Assembly (NCBI RefSeq): GCF_024054565.1
Contig: NZ_JAMXLR010000024.1
Span: 1 to 64,000 of the forward strand
Direction: 5' to 3'
From: Aeoliella straminimaris
Lineage (GTDB): Bacteria; Planctomycetota; Planctomycetia; Pirellulales; Lacipirellulaceae
Length of the DNA: 64,000 bases
The notes beneath the pieces are model-generated. The model had not been told where the DNA came from and searched no databases. It saw only the letters and a list, made by a program, of their open reading frames with translations. Every line of letters starts with the position of its first letter. Positions within the stretch are counted from its first letter, which is position 1. Both the position numbers and the translations under genes were made by a program. Below are positions 17,579 through 26,816 of this stretch, one piece after another.

Positions 17579-18520
17579 ATGGAGCTGTTCGATTGGTTTT
17601 CGGGGGTGCTCGTGGGCATCCCAGTCACGATGAGTCTGGCGGCCGTTGCGCTGTTGGGATATGTGTTTGGCCGCAGGACGCGCGTTGTCGAGCCCAGCAA
17701 TCTGGCTGCGGTGGGGCCCCGCGAGTTGCACCGAGCCGCCCGCGTCGCCCGGCAGATGGAAGACACCATCGACGAGTTGCGCCAACAGCTCGCAGAGCAC
17801 CGCAACTTTGTCGACCGGTTCAAGCACAAGGTCGATGAGGCCTCAATGTATGATCCGCGGTCGGCCCTGAACTTGCTTTCCAACGAGTCGGAAGAGATCA
17901 TCTTGCCGACGTTAAAGCTGGCTTCACGCTTGTCCCACGCCTACGACGAACTTCGCCAGCAGTCCCAAGTGCTGTCGAACTTTACCGAGGGCCGCACCGA
18001 TCCGGTCACCGGATTGGGCAATACCCCAGCTTTCGAAGAACAACTGCAACTCGCCCTCGGTGATCGAACGCGAGGCGGACCCCCTGCGTCCATCGCCCTG
18101 GTGAGCGTCGAACCGCCGGCGGAACTCACGCCCGGCAGCGACGAGCACCGGGAGTTCATTAAGCGGGTGGCCACCGAGGTGGAACGCTGCGTCCGCGGCC
18201 ACGACTACATTGCCCGGTTGGGCGGAGCGGAGTTCGCGGTCTTGATGCCCAAGACTCCGCTTTCGGGTGCCCGCGTTTTTGGCACCCGGTTGCGCCGCCA
18301 GTTGATCGCCAACCGACAACTCGAGGCTGGCTGCGGCATCGCCGAAGCCCTGCCAGCCGACACGGCTCAAGGTTGGCTGTCACGCGCCGACTCAGCCCTG
18401 TACAGCGCCCGAGCAGTCGGGGGCGCGGCCCAATACCTCCACACGGGGGAGGGGCTGCAGGTGGATAACGAGCCGGTGGAGCGGGTGGCGCTCGTGGAGG
18501 CTGAGATGGTAGAGGTTTGA
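17579..18520 (+). CDS. Membrane-anchored degenerate GGDEF-domain protein
   Basis: A 313-residue protein with an N-terminal transmembrane helix (about residues 7-30), a coiled-coil region (ARQMEDTIDELRQQLAEHRNF and AYDELRQQSQVL) and a GGDEF-type domain opening with TDPVTGLGN (about 140) and carrying GGAEF at 215-219. Active diguanylate cyclases need D or E at the third position, so Ala suggests it cannot make cyclic di-GMP and instead acts as a sensor or binding partner. ATG 17579 was chosen over the frame's earlier start because it has GGAAG upstream and begins just before the helix. Confidence 0.8.
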   Translation: MELFDWFSGVLVGIPVTMSLAAVALLGYVFGRRTRVVEPSNLAAVGPRELHRAARVARQMEDTIDELRQQLAEHRNFVDRFKHKVDEASMYDPRSALNLLSNESEEIILPTLKLASRLSHAYDELRQQSQVLSNFTEGRTDPVTGLGNTPAFEEQLQLALGDRTRGGPPASIALVSVEPPAELTPGSDEHREFIKRVATEVERCVRGHDYIARLGGAEFAVLMPKTPLSGARVFGTRLRRQLIANRQLEAGCGIAEALPADTAQGWLSRADSALYSARAVGGAAQYLHTGEGLQVDNEPVERVALVEAEMVEV

Positions 18521-18914
18521 AGAGTCTACCGTCCGATTCGCGTGTCGTTTCTGCAACTTTATGCACTCGAGGTGAGTGCGGGCATTGCTAGCGGCTTCGA
18601 CAAACCGCAGAGCACGAATTCTCGCGTGCTCCTCTCGTTTTGGATGGGATGCCATCCTCTTGCGCGGAATTAGTCATACAAACGCACCACTTGTGCAACT
18701 GGGCTGCGTGTCAGATGCTTGCGGGGATTGGCACTCTCAATTAGTCTGAAGGCTTGGAACAGGGGCGTTCGCAACGGACAGCATCTCCCCGATGGTCACC
18801 TTTCGTGGTGCCCTAAATATCCCCCACTCAATTCGGCAGCCCGGATCGCTAGGCTTTTGGCCTCGAATCAGCGTGACTGGCATGTGGGCCCTTTCTCTAC
18901 GCTGTTCAACCACT
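18521..18914. other. Intergenic region before the dockerin sulfatase
   Basis: About 394 bases. It probably holds the sulfatase promoter, but I see no clear promoter, terminator or repeat. A frame continuing upstream of the sulfatase ATG is only open by chance. Confidence 0.4.
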
Positions 18915-21908
18915 ATGAAGACAACTTGTGCGTCCCGTCAGGCGATCATCGTTCTGGTTCTCCTCGCATTCTCCAGCGGAGTAGCTGTTGCCAAATCAGT
19001 TGATCCGAACAGGCCGAACGTGTTGATGTTGTTGATTGACGATATGGGCTGGGCCTCGTCCTCGGTGCAAATGGATCCCAATAATCCGGACTCCAAGAGT
19101 GACTATCACCTGACACCAAACCTCGAAACACTTGCGCAGCGCGGCATGGTGTTCTCGAATGCCTACGCAGCAGGACCGATGTGTTCTCCCACACGCGCGT
19201 CCATTCAAACAGGTATGACTCCGGCCGCACTGCAAACTACTGATGTACGCCAGCCCTCGGATCCTTATCACGTCAGATACCAACAGTACTATGCAGGTTA
19301 CCCACTGACTCCTCCCCAACCGAGAGGCGAATTTCCAACAGCTACCACCATTGGTGAACAACTGCATCAGATCGATCCGAACTATCAGACTGGCTGGTTC
19401 GGCAAGTGGGACTGGTGGCCGAGGCCAGACACCGATGGCTACGATGTCACGCAGTTGAACATCGGCCCGGTGGAGACTCCTGCCGAGGATCCAAAAGCCA
19501 TGTTCACAATCACCAATCAAGCAATGGCTTTTCTTGATGACAGTGATCAGACAGAGGACCCCTTCTTTCTGCTCGTTTCACACGATGCGGTCAAGAATGC
19601 GTCCGCTCGTCAGGCTACGGTCGACATGTTCGAAGGACTCACTCCGGGCGAAAAGCATCGCGATCCCGCGTATGCTGCAATGCACTACGATCTGGATGAG
19701 ACAATCGGCACTTTGATGGGCCGTCTAGATACGATGGGCATCACGGACAATACCTATGTGATGTTCCTATCCGACCATGGGGCAGCAGTTGGGGTCAATG
19801 GGCAGGAAATCGTTAACGCTCCTTTGTACGGTGGAAAAGGGACTATTTGGGAGGGAGCTATGCGTACTCCCATGATCGTCAGCGGTCCAGGCATCGCACC
19901 TTCCAGCCACAGCGACCTACCCATTAGTACAATCGATCTATTTCCCACTATTGCTAGCCTGGCTGGTGGTGGAACTCCGCTGCCCGAGGGTGTTGAGGGC
20001 GCCGACCTATCTCCAGTGCTCTTCAACTCTGGCAATTTGCCGGCTGGGACGAGTGCTATTGAACGTGCCAATGCGGCCAACGGTGAGCTTTACTTTCACT
20101 TTCCGCACTACGGTCCCACACTCAATGTCGGTAAAGTCAGACCCGCTTCGTCCGTGCGTGACGGCGACTATAAGCTTGTGCGGGTATACGGCGAGAATGG
20201 AGCGGCTGACGAATTGCTATTGTTCGATCTCTCGGCCTCGTTGGAAGAGAGCTCCGATCCAAGCTCTCCGCTGAACCTGGCATCTACAATGCCGGACAAA
20301 GTGACTGAATTGAATACCAAGCTTTCCAATTGGATCCAGGCAGTCGATGCTTCGCTGCCGTACGACGTGCGAACTCCCATACAACTCGATTGGGACGCCA
20401 GCACTTCCGCTCCTACAGGAGCCGATTGGCGTTCGCAGCAGGACGTCGACTCGTACGACAGAGAGACTTGGCGTGCAGCTCCCGGTTCGGAGCCCACTCG
20501 CATAGCGATCGATCCCTTTCAGTCTGGCTTGGGTGAGAACGCCTACAACATGAGTGGGAACAAGCGACTTTACCGCCGTTTCTTCCATGTTTCCGATCCA
20601 CAGAAGCCAGACGAGATTGATGGAGATAACTCCGCTTCGTTCGAGATGTGGGTCCGCCTCGATTCCATGAATTCAAATCAGCTGCTCTTCGAGCAAGGTA
20701 GTTCAACGCAGGGAATCTCACTCACCCTTGGCGACGCCGATGGGGATTCCGAAGAGAACGACCTGCGTTTTCGACTCCTTGCTTTGGATGGGCAACACTT
20801 GACCGTGACCGCGCCGGTCGACCGGTTTGCGGACCCCACGCAGGACTTTGTTCAGGTGGCGGCCGTTATCAACGACTCGCCCCTCGGCCGATACATCGAA
20901 CTGTACATTAACGGTGCCTTGGCCGGTCGCGCCGATGGAGTTGCCGGCCCCGATGGAATGAATTGGAACCACCGCAACAAGGCTTCGATCGGTAAGGACA
21001 TCGATACCATCGGTGGCTCAAGCGGTGCTGGTGATTTGCCGTTTACTGGAGGAACGCTGAAGGGGCAAGTTGCCGCCATTCGCTTCCAAAATTACGCAAT
21101 CTCGTCCCAGGACGTCCTGGCAAGCTATAACTCCAAACTTGATCCGGTCAGCATGGGCGTTGCTTCCGTGTCGGCGGCCGCCAGCAAGCTAATCGGCAGA
21201 CCTTCATCGGTGGAGTCAGGGGCTCTAGAATCGGACGATGCCGCCTTTGTGATGCTCGAACGGCAGGATACGCTCGGCGAGAACCTCGCAGTCGATTTGG
21301 TTGCCGGCACTGACTCGGCTGGCGTGCTAGCCGCCGGAGAGCAGGTTGCCAGCTATCTGGTGCACTTTGACCCTGTTGGCGATACGGGCTCGGAGAGTGT
21401 CGAGGGAAGTATTACCTTTGCCGGCGAGATCCTCGGCGTGATTTGGTCGGAAGAAGGTCTGGCAGACACCGATTCCATTCTCGGCTCGATTGGTTTGTAC
21501 GAATCGACAAACCGAGAAGGCGATTTTATGGGAGACGACCAGGTAATCATTTCGGGCGACGGGCACACTCTCGACTTTATTCTCTCCGCTCAGTTGGCTG
21601 ACATTGCTGAACTTCGCGTGCTTACCACAGCTGTACTTGCGGGCGACTTCAATGGTGATGGCACCGTGGATTTGGCCGACTACACGGTATGGCGAAACAA
21701 CTTTGGGGCTACCGACGAGTCGACCTTGAATTGGAGTGGCGATGGCAATGGCGGCGTCGACGTGGCCGACTACCAGCTCTGGAAACAGAACTTTGGTGGT
21801 TCGCCCCCGAGCGGATACTCCACGGCCAAGGTGCCGGAGCCGAGTTGCCTGACGATCGTTATTCCCGTTCTATTGGGGGCATTTTTCTATCGAAGCAAAG
21901 CCTGGTAG
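18915..21908 (+). CDS. Exported sulfatase with LamG-like, dockerin type I and PEP-CTERM regions
   Basis: Hydrolyses sulfate esters, probably of algal polysaccharides (family role). About 997 residues: signal peptide ([26 protein letters not shown]); sulfatase domain with the metal site LLIDDMGW and the formylglycine motif CSPTR at Cys90; a laminin-G/concanavalin-like domain ([32 protein letters not shown]); a further beta-rich stretch; a dockerin repeat pair ([17 protein letters not shown] and [15 protein letters not shown]); and a C-terminal PEP-CTERM sorting signal (VPEPS, hydrophobic helix, basic end). PEP-CTERM implies exosortase processing. The first of three consecutive dockerin/PEP-CTERM frames on this strand. 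ATG 18915 was chosen because the signal peptide begins there. Confidence 0.9.
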   Translation: MKTTCASRQAIIVLVLLAFSSGVAVAKSVDPNRPNVLMLLIDDMGWASSSVQMDPNNPDSKSDYHLTPNLETLAQRGMVFSNAYAAGPMCSPTRASIQTGMTPAALQTTDVRQPSDPYHVRYQQYYAGYPLTPPQPRGEFPTATTIGEQLHQIDPNYQTGWFGKWDWWPRPDTDGYDVTQLNIGPVETPAEDPKAMFTITNQAMAFLDDSDQTEDPFFLLVSHDAVKNASARQATVDMFEGLTPGEKHRDPAYAAMHYDLDETIGTLMGRLDTMGITDNTYVMFLSDHGAAVGVNGQEIVNAPLYGGKGTIWEGAMRTPMIVSGPGIAPSSHSDLPISTIDLFPTIASLAGGGTPLPEGVEGADLSPVLFNSGNLPAGTSAIERANAANGELYFHFPHYGPTLNVGKVRPASSVRDGDYKLVRVYGENGAADELLLFDLSASLEESSDPSSPLNLASTMPDKVTELNTKLSNWIQAVDASLPYDVRTPIQLDWDASTSAPTGADWRSQQDVDSYDRETWRAAPGSEPTRIAIDPFQSGLGENAYNMSGNKRLYRRFFHVSDPQKPDEIDGDNSASFEMWVRLDSMNSNQLLFEQGSSTQGISLTLGDADGDSEENDLRFRLLALDGQHLTVTAPVDRFADPTQDFVQVAAVINDSPLGRYIELYINGALAGRADGVAGPDGMNWNHRNKASIGKDIDTIGGSSGAGDLPFTGGTLKGQVAAIRFQNYAISSQDVLASYNSKLDPVSMGVASVSAAASKLIGRPSSVESGALESDDAAFVMLERQDTLGENLAVDLVAGTDSAGVLAAGEQVASYLVHFDPVGDTGSESVEGSITFAGEILGVIWSEEGLADTDSILGSIGLYESTNREGDFMGDDQVIISGDGHTLDFILSAQLADIAELRVLTTAVLAGDFNGDGTVDLADYTVWRNNFGATDESTLNWSGDGNGGVDVADYQLWKQNFGGSPPSGYSTAKVPEPSCLTIVIPVLLGAFFYRSKAW

Positions 21909-22011
21909 TTAAACGTCTGACCCTTTTTGCTTGTGCGGGCAATTGGAAATGTTGTTCGATTTGGCGAAGATTCATCCGCACTCCTAACAACCGTATAACA
22001 CCATCGCTTTC

Positions 22012-23064
22012 TTGCATACCATGCCGATGTCAGTAGTTTTACTTCGCATAGCACGTCTGCTATGTAGCGTGGTAGTGTTCGGTTTTGCATCATACGCGAC
22101 AGCGGTGGGCAACCCGACGATATACAGTATCGGGAACTCATTGACGTGGGATACCCAGCCACTGAATCTTGTCAATGCCGAATGGGATATCTTCTGTGGC
22201 GTTAATCTCGATTTCATCTACAACAATCCCGAAGGGTATTGCAATGTAAATTCCATTCCGTGGACAACTGCTTTAGCGAACAACAGTTACGATTACGTAA
22301 CCGTCCAACCTTTTGCCGGGACCACGCGAGAACAAGACGTTGCCATCATCTCGAGCTGGATGGAGATGCAGCCGAATGCTACGTTCGTCCTGCATCCGGG
22401 CTGGGTTGGTCCGAGCACCCACGTCGCGGCCTACGAATCGACCAACACCAGCACTTTCGCTCCCAGTGACGCGTATTTTGATGCGTTGGAGCAGGATCTA
22501 CAGACGCTGCATCCTGGTATGACGATCAAGCGCACCCGAGCGGCCGAGGTGCTGCATGATATTGCATTGGATATTGAAGCCGAAAACTCGCCCTTCACGG
22601 CTTTTTCGGCCCTGTATCGGGACGCGTTGCACATGTCTTACACCGAAGGTCGCTACTTGATGCACAACATCATGCGTCTTGCTGTGGATCAGCCACTTTC
22701 GTTGACCCCGGATGAGCAAGCTTCTGCCGAGCGCCAATACTTGAATGATAAGCTCCGAGCGTTAGCCGCGATTGAACAACTCCCCGGCGACTTCAACAAC
22801 GACGGCCTCGTGGATCTCACCGACTACGTCGTATGGAGAAATCACCTGGGATCCGATTTCCAGTTGTATGGCAATGGCAACGAGGCCGGCGACAGTGCCG
22901 GAGTCGTAGACGGCGAAGACTATTTGCTCTGGAAGCAGCAGTTTAGCAGTGTGGCGATAGTGCCGCCTATCGCAGTGCCCGAGCCCGGTGCGGGGTTGTT
23001 AGTGGGAGTGCTCGCCGTCGGTCTTGCTGGTTTTCTGGGGCGATACAGCAGGGAAAAGCCCTAA
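22012..23064 (+). CDS. Exported SGNH-hydrolase-like protein with dockerin and PEP-CTERM signal
   Basis: About 350 residues. After a signal peptide ([13 protein letters not shown]) the mature part opens with YSIGNSLTW, matching SGNH block I with N in place of D, followed by a block-III-like [12 protein letters not shown] and a late [16 protein letters not shown] that could provide the catalytic Asp/His. The C-terminal part holds two dockerin EF-hands ([17 protein letters not shown] and [11 protein letters not shown]) and a PEP-CTERM tail ([19 protein letters not shown], then basic residues). It is probably a surface carbohydrate esterase, by family analogy. The exact start is uncertain: ATGs at 22012, 22021 and 22027 are close together and none has a strong ribosome site. 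Confidence 0.8.
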   Translation: MHTMPMSVVLLRIARLLCSVVVFGFASYATAVGNPTIYSIGNSLTWDTQPLNLVNAEWDIFCGVNLDFIYNNPEGYCNVNSIPWTTALANNSYDYVTVQPFAGTTREQDVAIISSWMEMQPNATFVLHPGWVGPSTHVAAYESTNTSTFAPSDAYFDALEQDLQTLHPGMTIKRTRAAEVLHDIALDIEAENSPFTAFSALYRDALHMSYTEGRYLMHNIMRLAVDQPLSLTPDEQASAERQYLNDKLRALAAIEQLPGDFNNDGLVDLTDYVVWRNHLGSDFQLYGNGNEAGDSAGVVDGEDYLLWKQQFSSVAIVPPIAVPEPGAGLLVGVLAVGLAGFLGRYSREKP

Positions 23065-23121
23065 AACAATTGTGCGCAGGTTGACAGACACTACCTCGAC
23101 GAAGCCCGACAAGCACGCGGT

Positions 23122-23517
23122 TTGTCGGCCGCTCCCCGCGCCGATACCCGCTTCAGCATGAATACCGCGGGGCAGATTTTCGTTATCAACAAGCATGACG
23201 GCATTGTGCGACTGCTGGTTCCGCTGCTGACGGACCTGCCGGGTGACTTCAACAACGATGGCCAGGTCGACCTGGCCGACTACACGGTCTGGCGGAACCA
23301 TCTCGGGACGGATTTCGATCTGGCTGGCAACGGCGACGAAGCTGATGATAGTGCCGGCGTGGTCGACGCTGCTGACTATCTGGTTTGGAGAGAACACTTC
23401 GGCGATGGCCTGGGGGAGGGTTCTGCCGTTTCTGCCGTTCCCGAGCCGTCTTCCATGGGGTTGCTGGGGATTGGCGTCGCCGGCGCCGGGTGGCTAGTGC
23501 GGCGTCGCGCGGCCTGA
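23122..23517 (+). pseudogene. Orphan dockerin/PEP-CTERM tail, remnant of a larger exported enzyme
   Basis: Only the end of a protein remains: [22 protein letters not shown], which resembles the last blade of PQQ-dependent sugar dehydrogenases, then a dockerin pair ([28 protein letters not shown]) and a PEP-CTERM signal ([18 protein letters not shown], then RRRAA). There is no signal peptide and no ATG before 23158; the frame is open back to the stop of the preceding gene at 23062-23064. Its dockerin closely matches that of the preceding gene. I read it as a decayed gene whose catalytic domain was lost; an unlisted short start is possible. Confidence 0.6.
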
Positions 23518-23802
23518 GCTTTCGGGCGGCCTCCAAATCCCCGCCGTGCATCCTCGGGGCCCCGAGTCCGATTTCGCTGCTTCGGTCCTCCGCTGGCCCG
23601 AAAGGGGGGTGGTTCGTTGACCCAAACCTGGGGGTAACCTAAATTACGGTGGGCGAGCGGTTGTGGGCTTCTCCGGCACCTCGCTGGGGTGGTTCATGGC
23701 AAGGCCGCCGCCGCTCCCCAGGACCTGGACCCTATCACAGGCTATGTGATTTCATTCGAGGGGGACGGGTATACGCCCCCTATATTTGGAAAGGAATGAC
23801 CC

Positions 23803-24126
23803 ATGCCATTGTTCGAAGTAGAAACCGACAATCACATCATCATCACGTGGGCTGCCGACGCCGACACGGCCAGTGGCGTCGTATCCGACGCCTACCCATC
23901 GGAAAACGTCATTCGTATGACGAAGCGCCCGCGTGATACCTGGGTTATTTCGAAGAGTGCCCTTGGCATCGCCGAAGAAGTCGACATCTGCCATACCGCC
24001 CGCGATTGCCTGAGCAAGGCCGCTGGCGACAAGGTGCACGCCATTCGCCTTTACATGCACGAAACAGGCGTCGATCTCGAGCAAGCCCGTAAGGTAATCG
24101 AGTCGAACATGGTACTGGGCTGGTAG
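23803..24126 (+). CDS. Small hypothetical protein with an L7/L12 C-terminal-like domain
   Basis: A 107-residue protein with a good ribosome site (AAGGAA before ATG 23803). The last 30 residues, KVHAIRLYMHETGVDLEQARKVIES, follow the pattern of the ribosomal protein L7/L12 C-terminal domain (lysine, helix, TG, leucine-rich turn, EA-x-x-hydrophobic). The first 60 residues include VVSDAYPSENVIRMTKRPRDTW and are not recognised. It is not the ribosomal protein itself, which is longer and elsewhere. Role unknown. Confidence 0.65.
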   Translation: MPLFEVETDNHIIITWAADADTASGVVSDAYPSENVIRMTKRPRDTWVISKSALGIAEEVDICHTARDCLSKAAGDKVHAIRLYMHETGVDLEQARKVIESNMVLGW

Positions 24127-24160
24127 AACTCAGCTGGCCAGCCAATCGAGAGTCAACAGA

Positions 24161-24196
24161 CGAGGCCGTCCGCAACAGGTGTTGCGGACGGCCTCG
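24161..24196. terminator. Perfect 16-bp hairpin between convergent genes
   Basis: CGAGGCCGTCCGCAAC at 24161-24176 and its exact inverse at 24181-24196 are separated by four bases. It lies between the 3' ends of two convergent genes, the right place for a shared terminator. There is no T-run on either side, so the mechanism is uncertain. Confidence 0.6.
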
Positions 24197-24230
24197 CTAG
24201 GTTTGCAGTCGCGTTGTTGCCCAAAGAGGC

Positions 24231-25280
24231 TCAACGGTAGGCCGGCGTGCCGTAGGCCGACGGCGTGGTATTGGTCGACGGCGCGGCGGGCGATTCGCTG
24301 CCCGCCGGTCGCGTTGCCACGTCGATGGCCGAGGCCTGTGTGGTGGGATAGGTCGAAGTGCCGCCCGGACGATAGCCACCGGGTGTGCTCGGCAATTTGA
24401 CGGAAGCAACGGCCTGCGAACTTGCGGGCGCGGTTGGCTCCGGTGTGGTTGCTCGATAGGGTGAGCTGCTCGTCGGAATGTTGGTAGCCACTGGCGGCGT
24501 GACCGACGGCGGGTTCGACGACGCGGGGGCCGATGGTGCCAGAATGTCTGCCACACTCACCGAAGGTGTATCGTACCGCGACCGAGGTTGGTAACTGCCA
24601 GGGGCCGTGGGAGCGGCGGCAGCCAGGCCGGTATCGGTAGCCGACGGTCCGGGGCTAGTCGGGGCAGTGACCGTTGGTGGCGCGGCGGCCGGCGGAGCAG
24701 CGCTAGCCAACGGATCGGAACTTGGCGTCGTGTAGCGGTCGAGGTTACCCGCCGATGTAGAGTAGCGATCGGTTGGTGGAGTCGTTGCGAGCAGCGAATT
24801 TGTCGAAGGAGCCGTCGAGCCCGCGGTCGGCTGCGAACCCGGCAAGCCGGAGCCCGCAGGTGGTGCGGTCTTGCTGGCTATAGTGGTAGGCGACGTGGCG
24901 GAATAGGGGCCCGTTTGCGGAGCCATACCGCCAGCGCTTGGTGCCGGCGTGCTGGCAGCTAGGCTGTTGGTCTTAGGCAGACCCGATGGCGGGGCGGCCG
25001 GAAATACGCCGTAGTCGGCGGTAGGAGGCGACGTCGCGACCGACGTTGTGGGTGGACTTGCCGGCGGAGCGCTGGCAATCGGCGGGGCGTCGCCTTTATT
25101 GGCGGCTAGCTTGGCCGATGGCAGTTCCGGTGCGCCGTCCACGATGGCGGATTCAGCAGAGCGATTCCACAAATTCGCCGGATTCATCCAGGCGTATCTC
25201 GAACCGGTTGATTGGCACCCGGTGGCGAGTCCGAGGGCGAACAATGCAGCCGCTGCGAGCGAGAAGTTAGTCGTCTTCAT
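24231..25280 (-). CDS. Lipoprotein with long Pro/Ser/Thr/Ala-rich low-complexity region
   Basis: From ATG 25280 the protein has a lipoprotein signal (MKTTNFSLAAAALFALGLATGC, lipobox LATGC), so it should be lipid-anchored. The short N-terminal part (RYAWMNPANLWNRSAESA) is followed by about 250 residues rich in Pro, Ser, Thr, Ala and Gly with repeated units such as SAPPASPPTT and PGSYQPRSRYDTPS. The C-terminus has YRPGGTSTYPTTQ. It is probably extended and disordered in the periplasm or envelope. No family recognised. ATG 25289 is an equally possible start. Confidence 0.7.
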   Translation of the reverse strand: MKTTNFSLAAAALFALGLATGCQSTGSRYAWMNPANLWNRSAESAIVDGAPELPSAKLAANKGDAPPIASAPPASPPTTSVATSPPTADYGVFPAAPPSGLPKTNSLAASTPAPSAGGMAPQTGPYSATSPTTIASKTAPPAGSGLPGSQPTAGSTAPSTNSLLATTPPTDRYSTSAGNLDRYTTPSSDPLASAAPPAAAPPTVTAPTSPGPSATDTGLAAAAPTAPGSYQPRSRYDTPSVSVADILAPSAPASSNPPSVTPPVATNIPTSSSPYRATTPEPTAPASSQAVASVKLPSTPGGYRPGGTSTYPTTQASAIDVATRPAGSESPAAPSTNTTPSAYGTPAYR

Positions 25281-25456
25281 GGCTTCCATGCCTTTGAGTA
25301 GTGCCACTGGCGAACCAGCCGTTTTCACGCTAGCGATCCTTCGCTGGTGAGTAACGGGCGCAGGAGACGCAGGATTTCCTTAAGCGCTCCATCGAGGCAA
25401 ATCGGTTATCCGGGCGAAGAGTCTCCAGCGGAGTCTAATATTTCCGGCAATCCAAC

Positions 25457-25490
25457 AAAAAAACCGCACGCCAGGAATGCTGGCGCGCGG
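25457..25490 (-). terminator. Intrinsic terminator downstream of superoxide dismutase
   Basis: On the minus strand CCGCGCGCCAGC pairs with GCTGGCGTGCGG-type sequence (CCAG/CTGG core, one wobble) around ATTC, followed by seven T. It is placed about 150 bases after the sod stop codon. Confidence 0.75.
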
Positions 25491-25638
25491 CGATTATAGA
25501 GAGTCGCAATCTGCCGTCAACGGCGATTCGTACCTCCCGAGTGTTATTCCTCACAGCAATCTGCAGAACAGTGCACGCCAGCAGCGGCGCTGCTAGCTGT
25601 ACGGTCAGGCTGATCGCCTGACAGGCACTGCGTTTGCC

Positions 25639-26244
25639 CTACTTGGCGTCGGCGTATCGCTTGCCGACAGCGTCCCAGTCGATCACGTTCCAGAAGGCGG
25701 CGACGTAGTCGGGACGACGGTTCTGGTAGTGCAGGTAGTAAGCGTGCTCCCAGACGTCGATGCCCAGGATCGGCGTGCGGCCTTCCATCCAGGGATTGTC
25801 CTGGTTGGGTGTGCTCTCCACCTTCAGCTTGCCGCCATCCACCGACAGCCATGCCCAGCCGCTGCCGAAACGAGTGGCCGCTGCGTTGGCGAAAGCTTCC
25901 TTGAACTTCTCAAAACCTCCCAGCTCGGCGTCAATCGCGGCGGCCAGATCGCCGGTCGGCTTGCCGCCACCCTTGGGGCTCATGACGGTCCAGAACAGCG
26001 AGTGATTGGCGTGGCCACCGCCATTGTTGCGCACGGCGCCACGGACGTTCTCCGGTACGGTGTCGAGCTTGGCGCACAGTTCCTCGATCGGCATATCGGG
26101 CAGGCCAGCGGAAGCCAGCGCGTCGTTCACCTTGGTGACGTAAGCGTTGTGATGCTTGCCGTGATGGATTTCCATCGTCTTGGCGTCGATATGGGGCTCC
26201 AAAGCATCAGTGGGGTAGGGCAGGTCGGGCAGCGAATAAGCCAT
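25639..26244 (-). CDS. sod: Superoxide dismutase, Mn/Fe type
   Basis: Converts superoxide to oxygen and hydrogen peroxide. The length, 201 residues, is typical. Metal ligands are visible as His27 (HHGKHHNAY), His81 ([11 protein letters not shown]), Asp163 and His167 ([18 protein letters not shown]). The GGGHANH-LFW and MSPKGGG patterns lean to the manganese form, but metal choice cannot be fixed from sequence. No signal peptide, so cytoplasmic. A terminator lies downstream and there is a 233-base gap before the next gene upstream. Confidence 0.95.
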   Translation of the reverse strand: MAYSLPDLPYPTDALEPHIDAKTMEIHHGKHHNAYVTKVNDALASAGLPDMPIEELCAKLDTVPENVRGAVRNNGGGHANHSLFWTVMSPKGGGKPTGDLAAAIDAELGGFEKFKEAFANAAATRFGSGWAWLSVDGGKLKVESTPNQDNPWMEGRTPILGIDVWEHAYYLHYQNRRPDYVAAFWNVIDWDAVGKRYADAK

Positions 26245-26477
26245 GGCAGGCCTCCGTATGTTCGAGTCAACGTAAGTGTTAACGCACCAGAAGCACGCGC
26301 AAGTGCGCAGCGCTCATCACCCAAGTTGAGTGCAAATTGCGTTCCGGCCGGCAATGTCCAGATTGCTGACCTCACTATCAACATACAGGCCTATCGGGGC
26401 ACCGACAATGAGGTGCGGCCACGCACATCCGCGCAGCCGACGAAAAAACCGGCCATAAAAAAGAATCGCGAAGCAGT

Positions 26478-26759
26478 CTAGTCGCGGGTGCCAGAAGTCT
26501 CGGCCGGGCTGGGGGTATCCAGCCCACGGAGCAGTTGCACCAGCCGGCTGCGTTGCCGGTCGATGGCTTTGAGCTGTTGCGAAATCCGGGAAACCAGCCG
26601 CTCGGTCTCCGCCACATAGTGTCCGGCGGAAGTCGCGGATTGCGCTTCGTCCACCCGAATGGCCAGGTCCGGCAGGTCGGCAAACGCCTCGTCCACCACG
26701 GTTGCGGTGTGCTGGAGATTGTCTGACTTGGCGGCGGTGTTGGTCGTGGTGATGGACAT
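26478..26759 (-). CDS. Small coiled-coil hypothetical protein
   Basis: 93 residues, charged and helical (VAETERLVSRISQQLKAIDRQ), with no signal peptide, membrane segment or cysteine. The stop of the HD/PAS/GGDEF gene is 57 bases upstream on the same strand, so they may be co-transcribed. No family recognised. Confidence 0.55.
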   Translation of the reverse strand: MSITTTNTAAKSDNLQHTATVVDEAFADLPDLAIRVDEAQSATSAGHYVAETERLVSRISQQLKAIDRQRSRLVQLLRGLDTPSPAETSGTRD

Positions 26760-26816
26760 GATGGGATAATCTCGTCCGATGGGAAGATGGGGGAAATGGT
26801 CTACCGAGTTGCCAGC

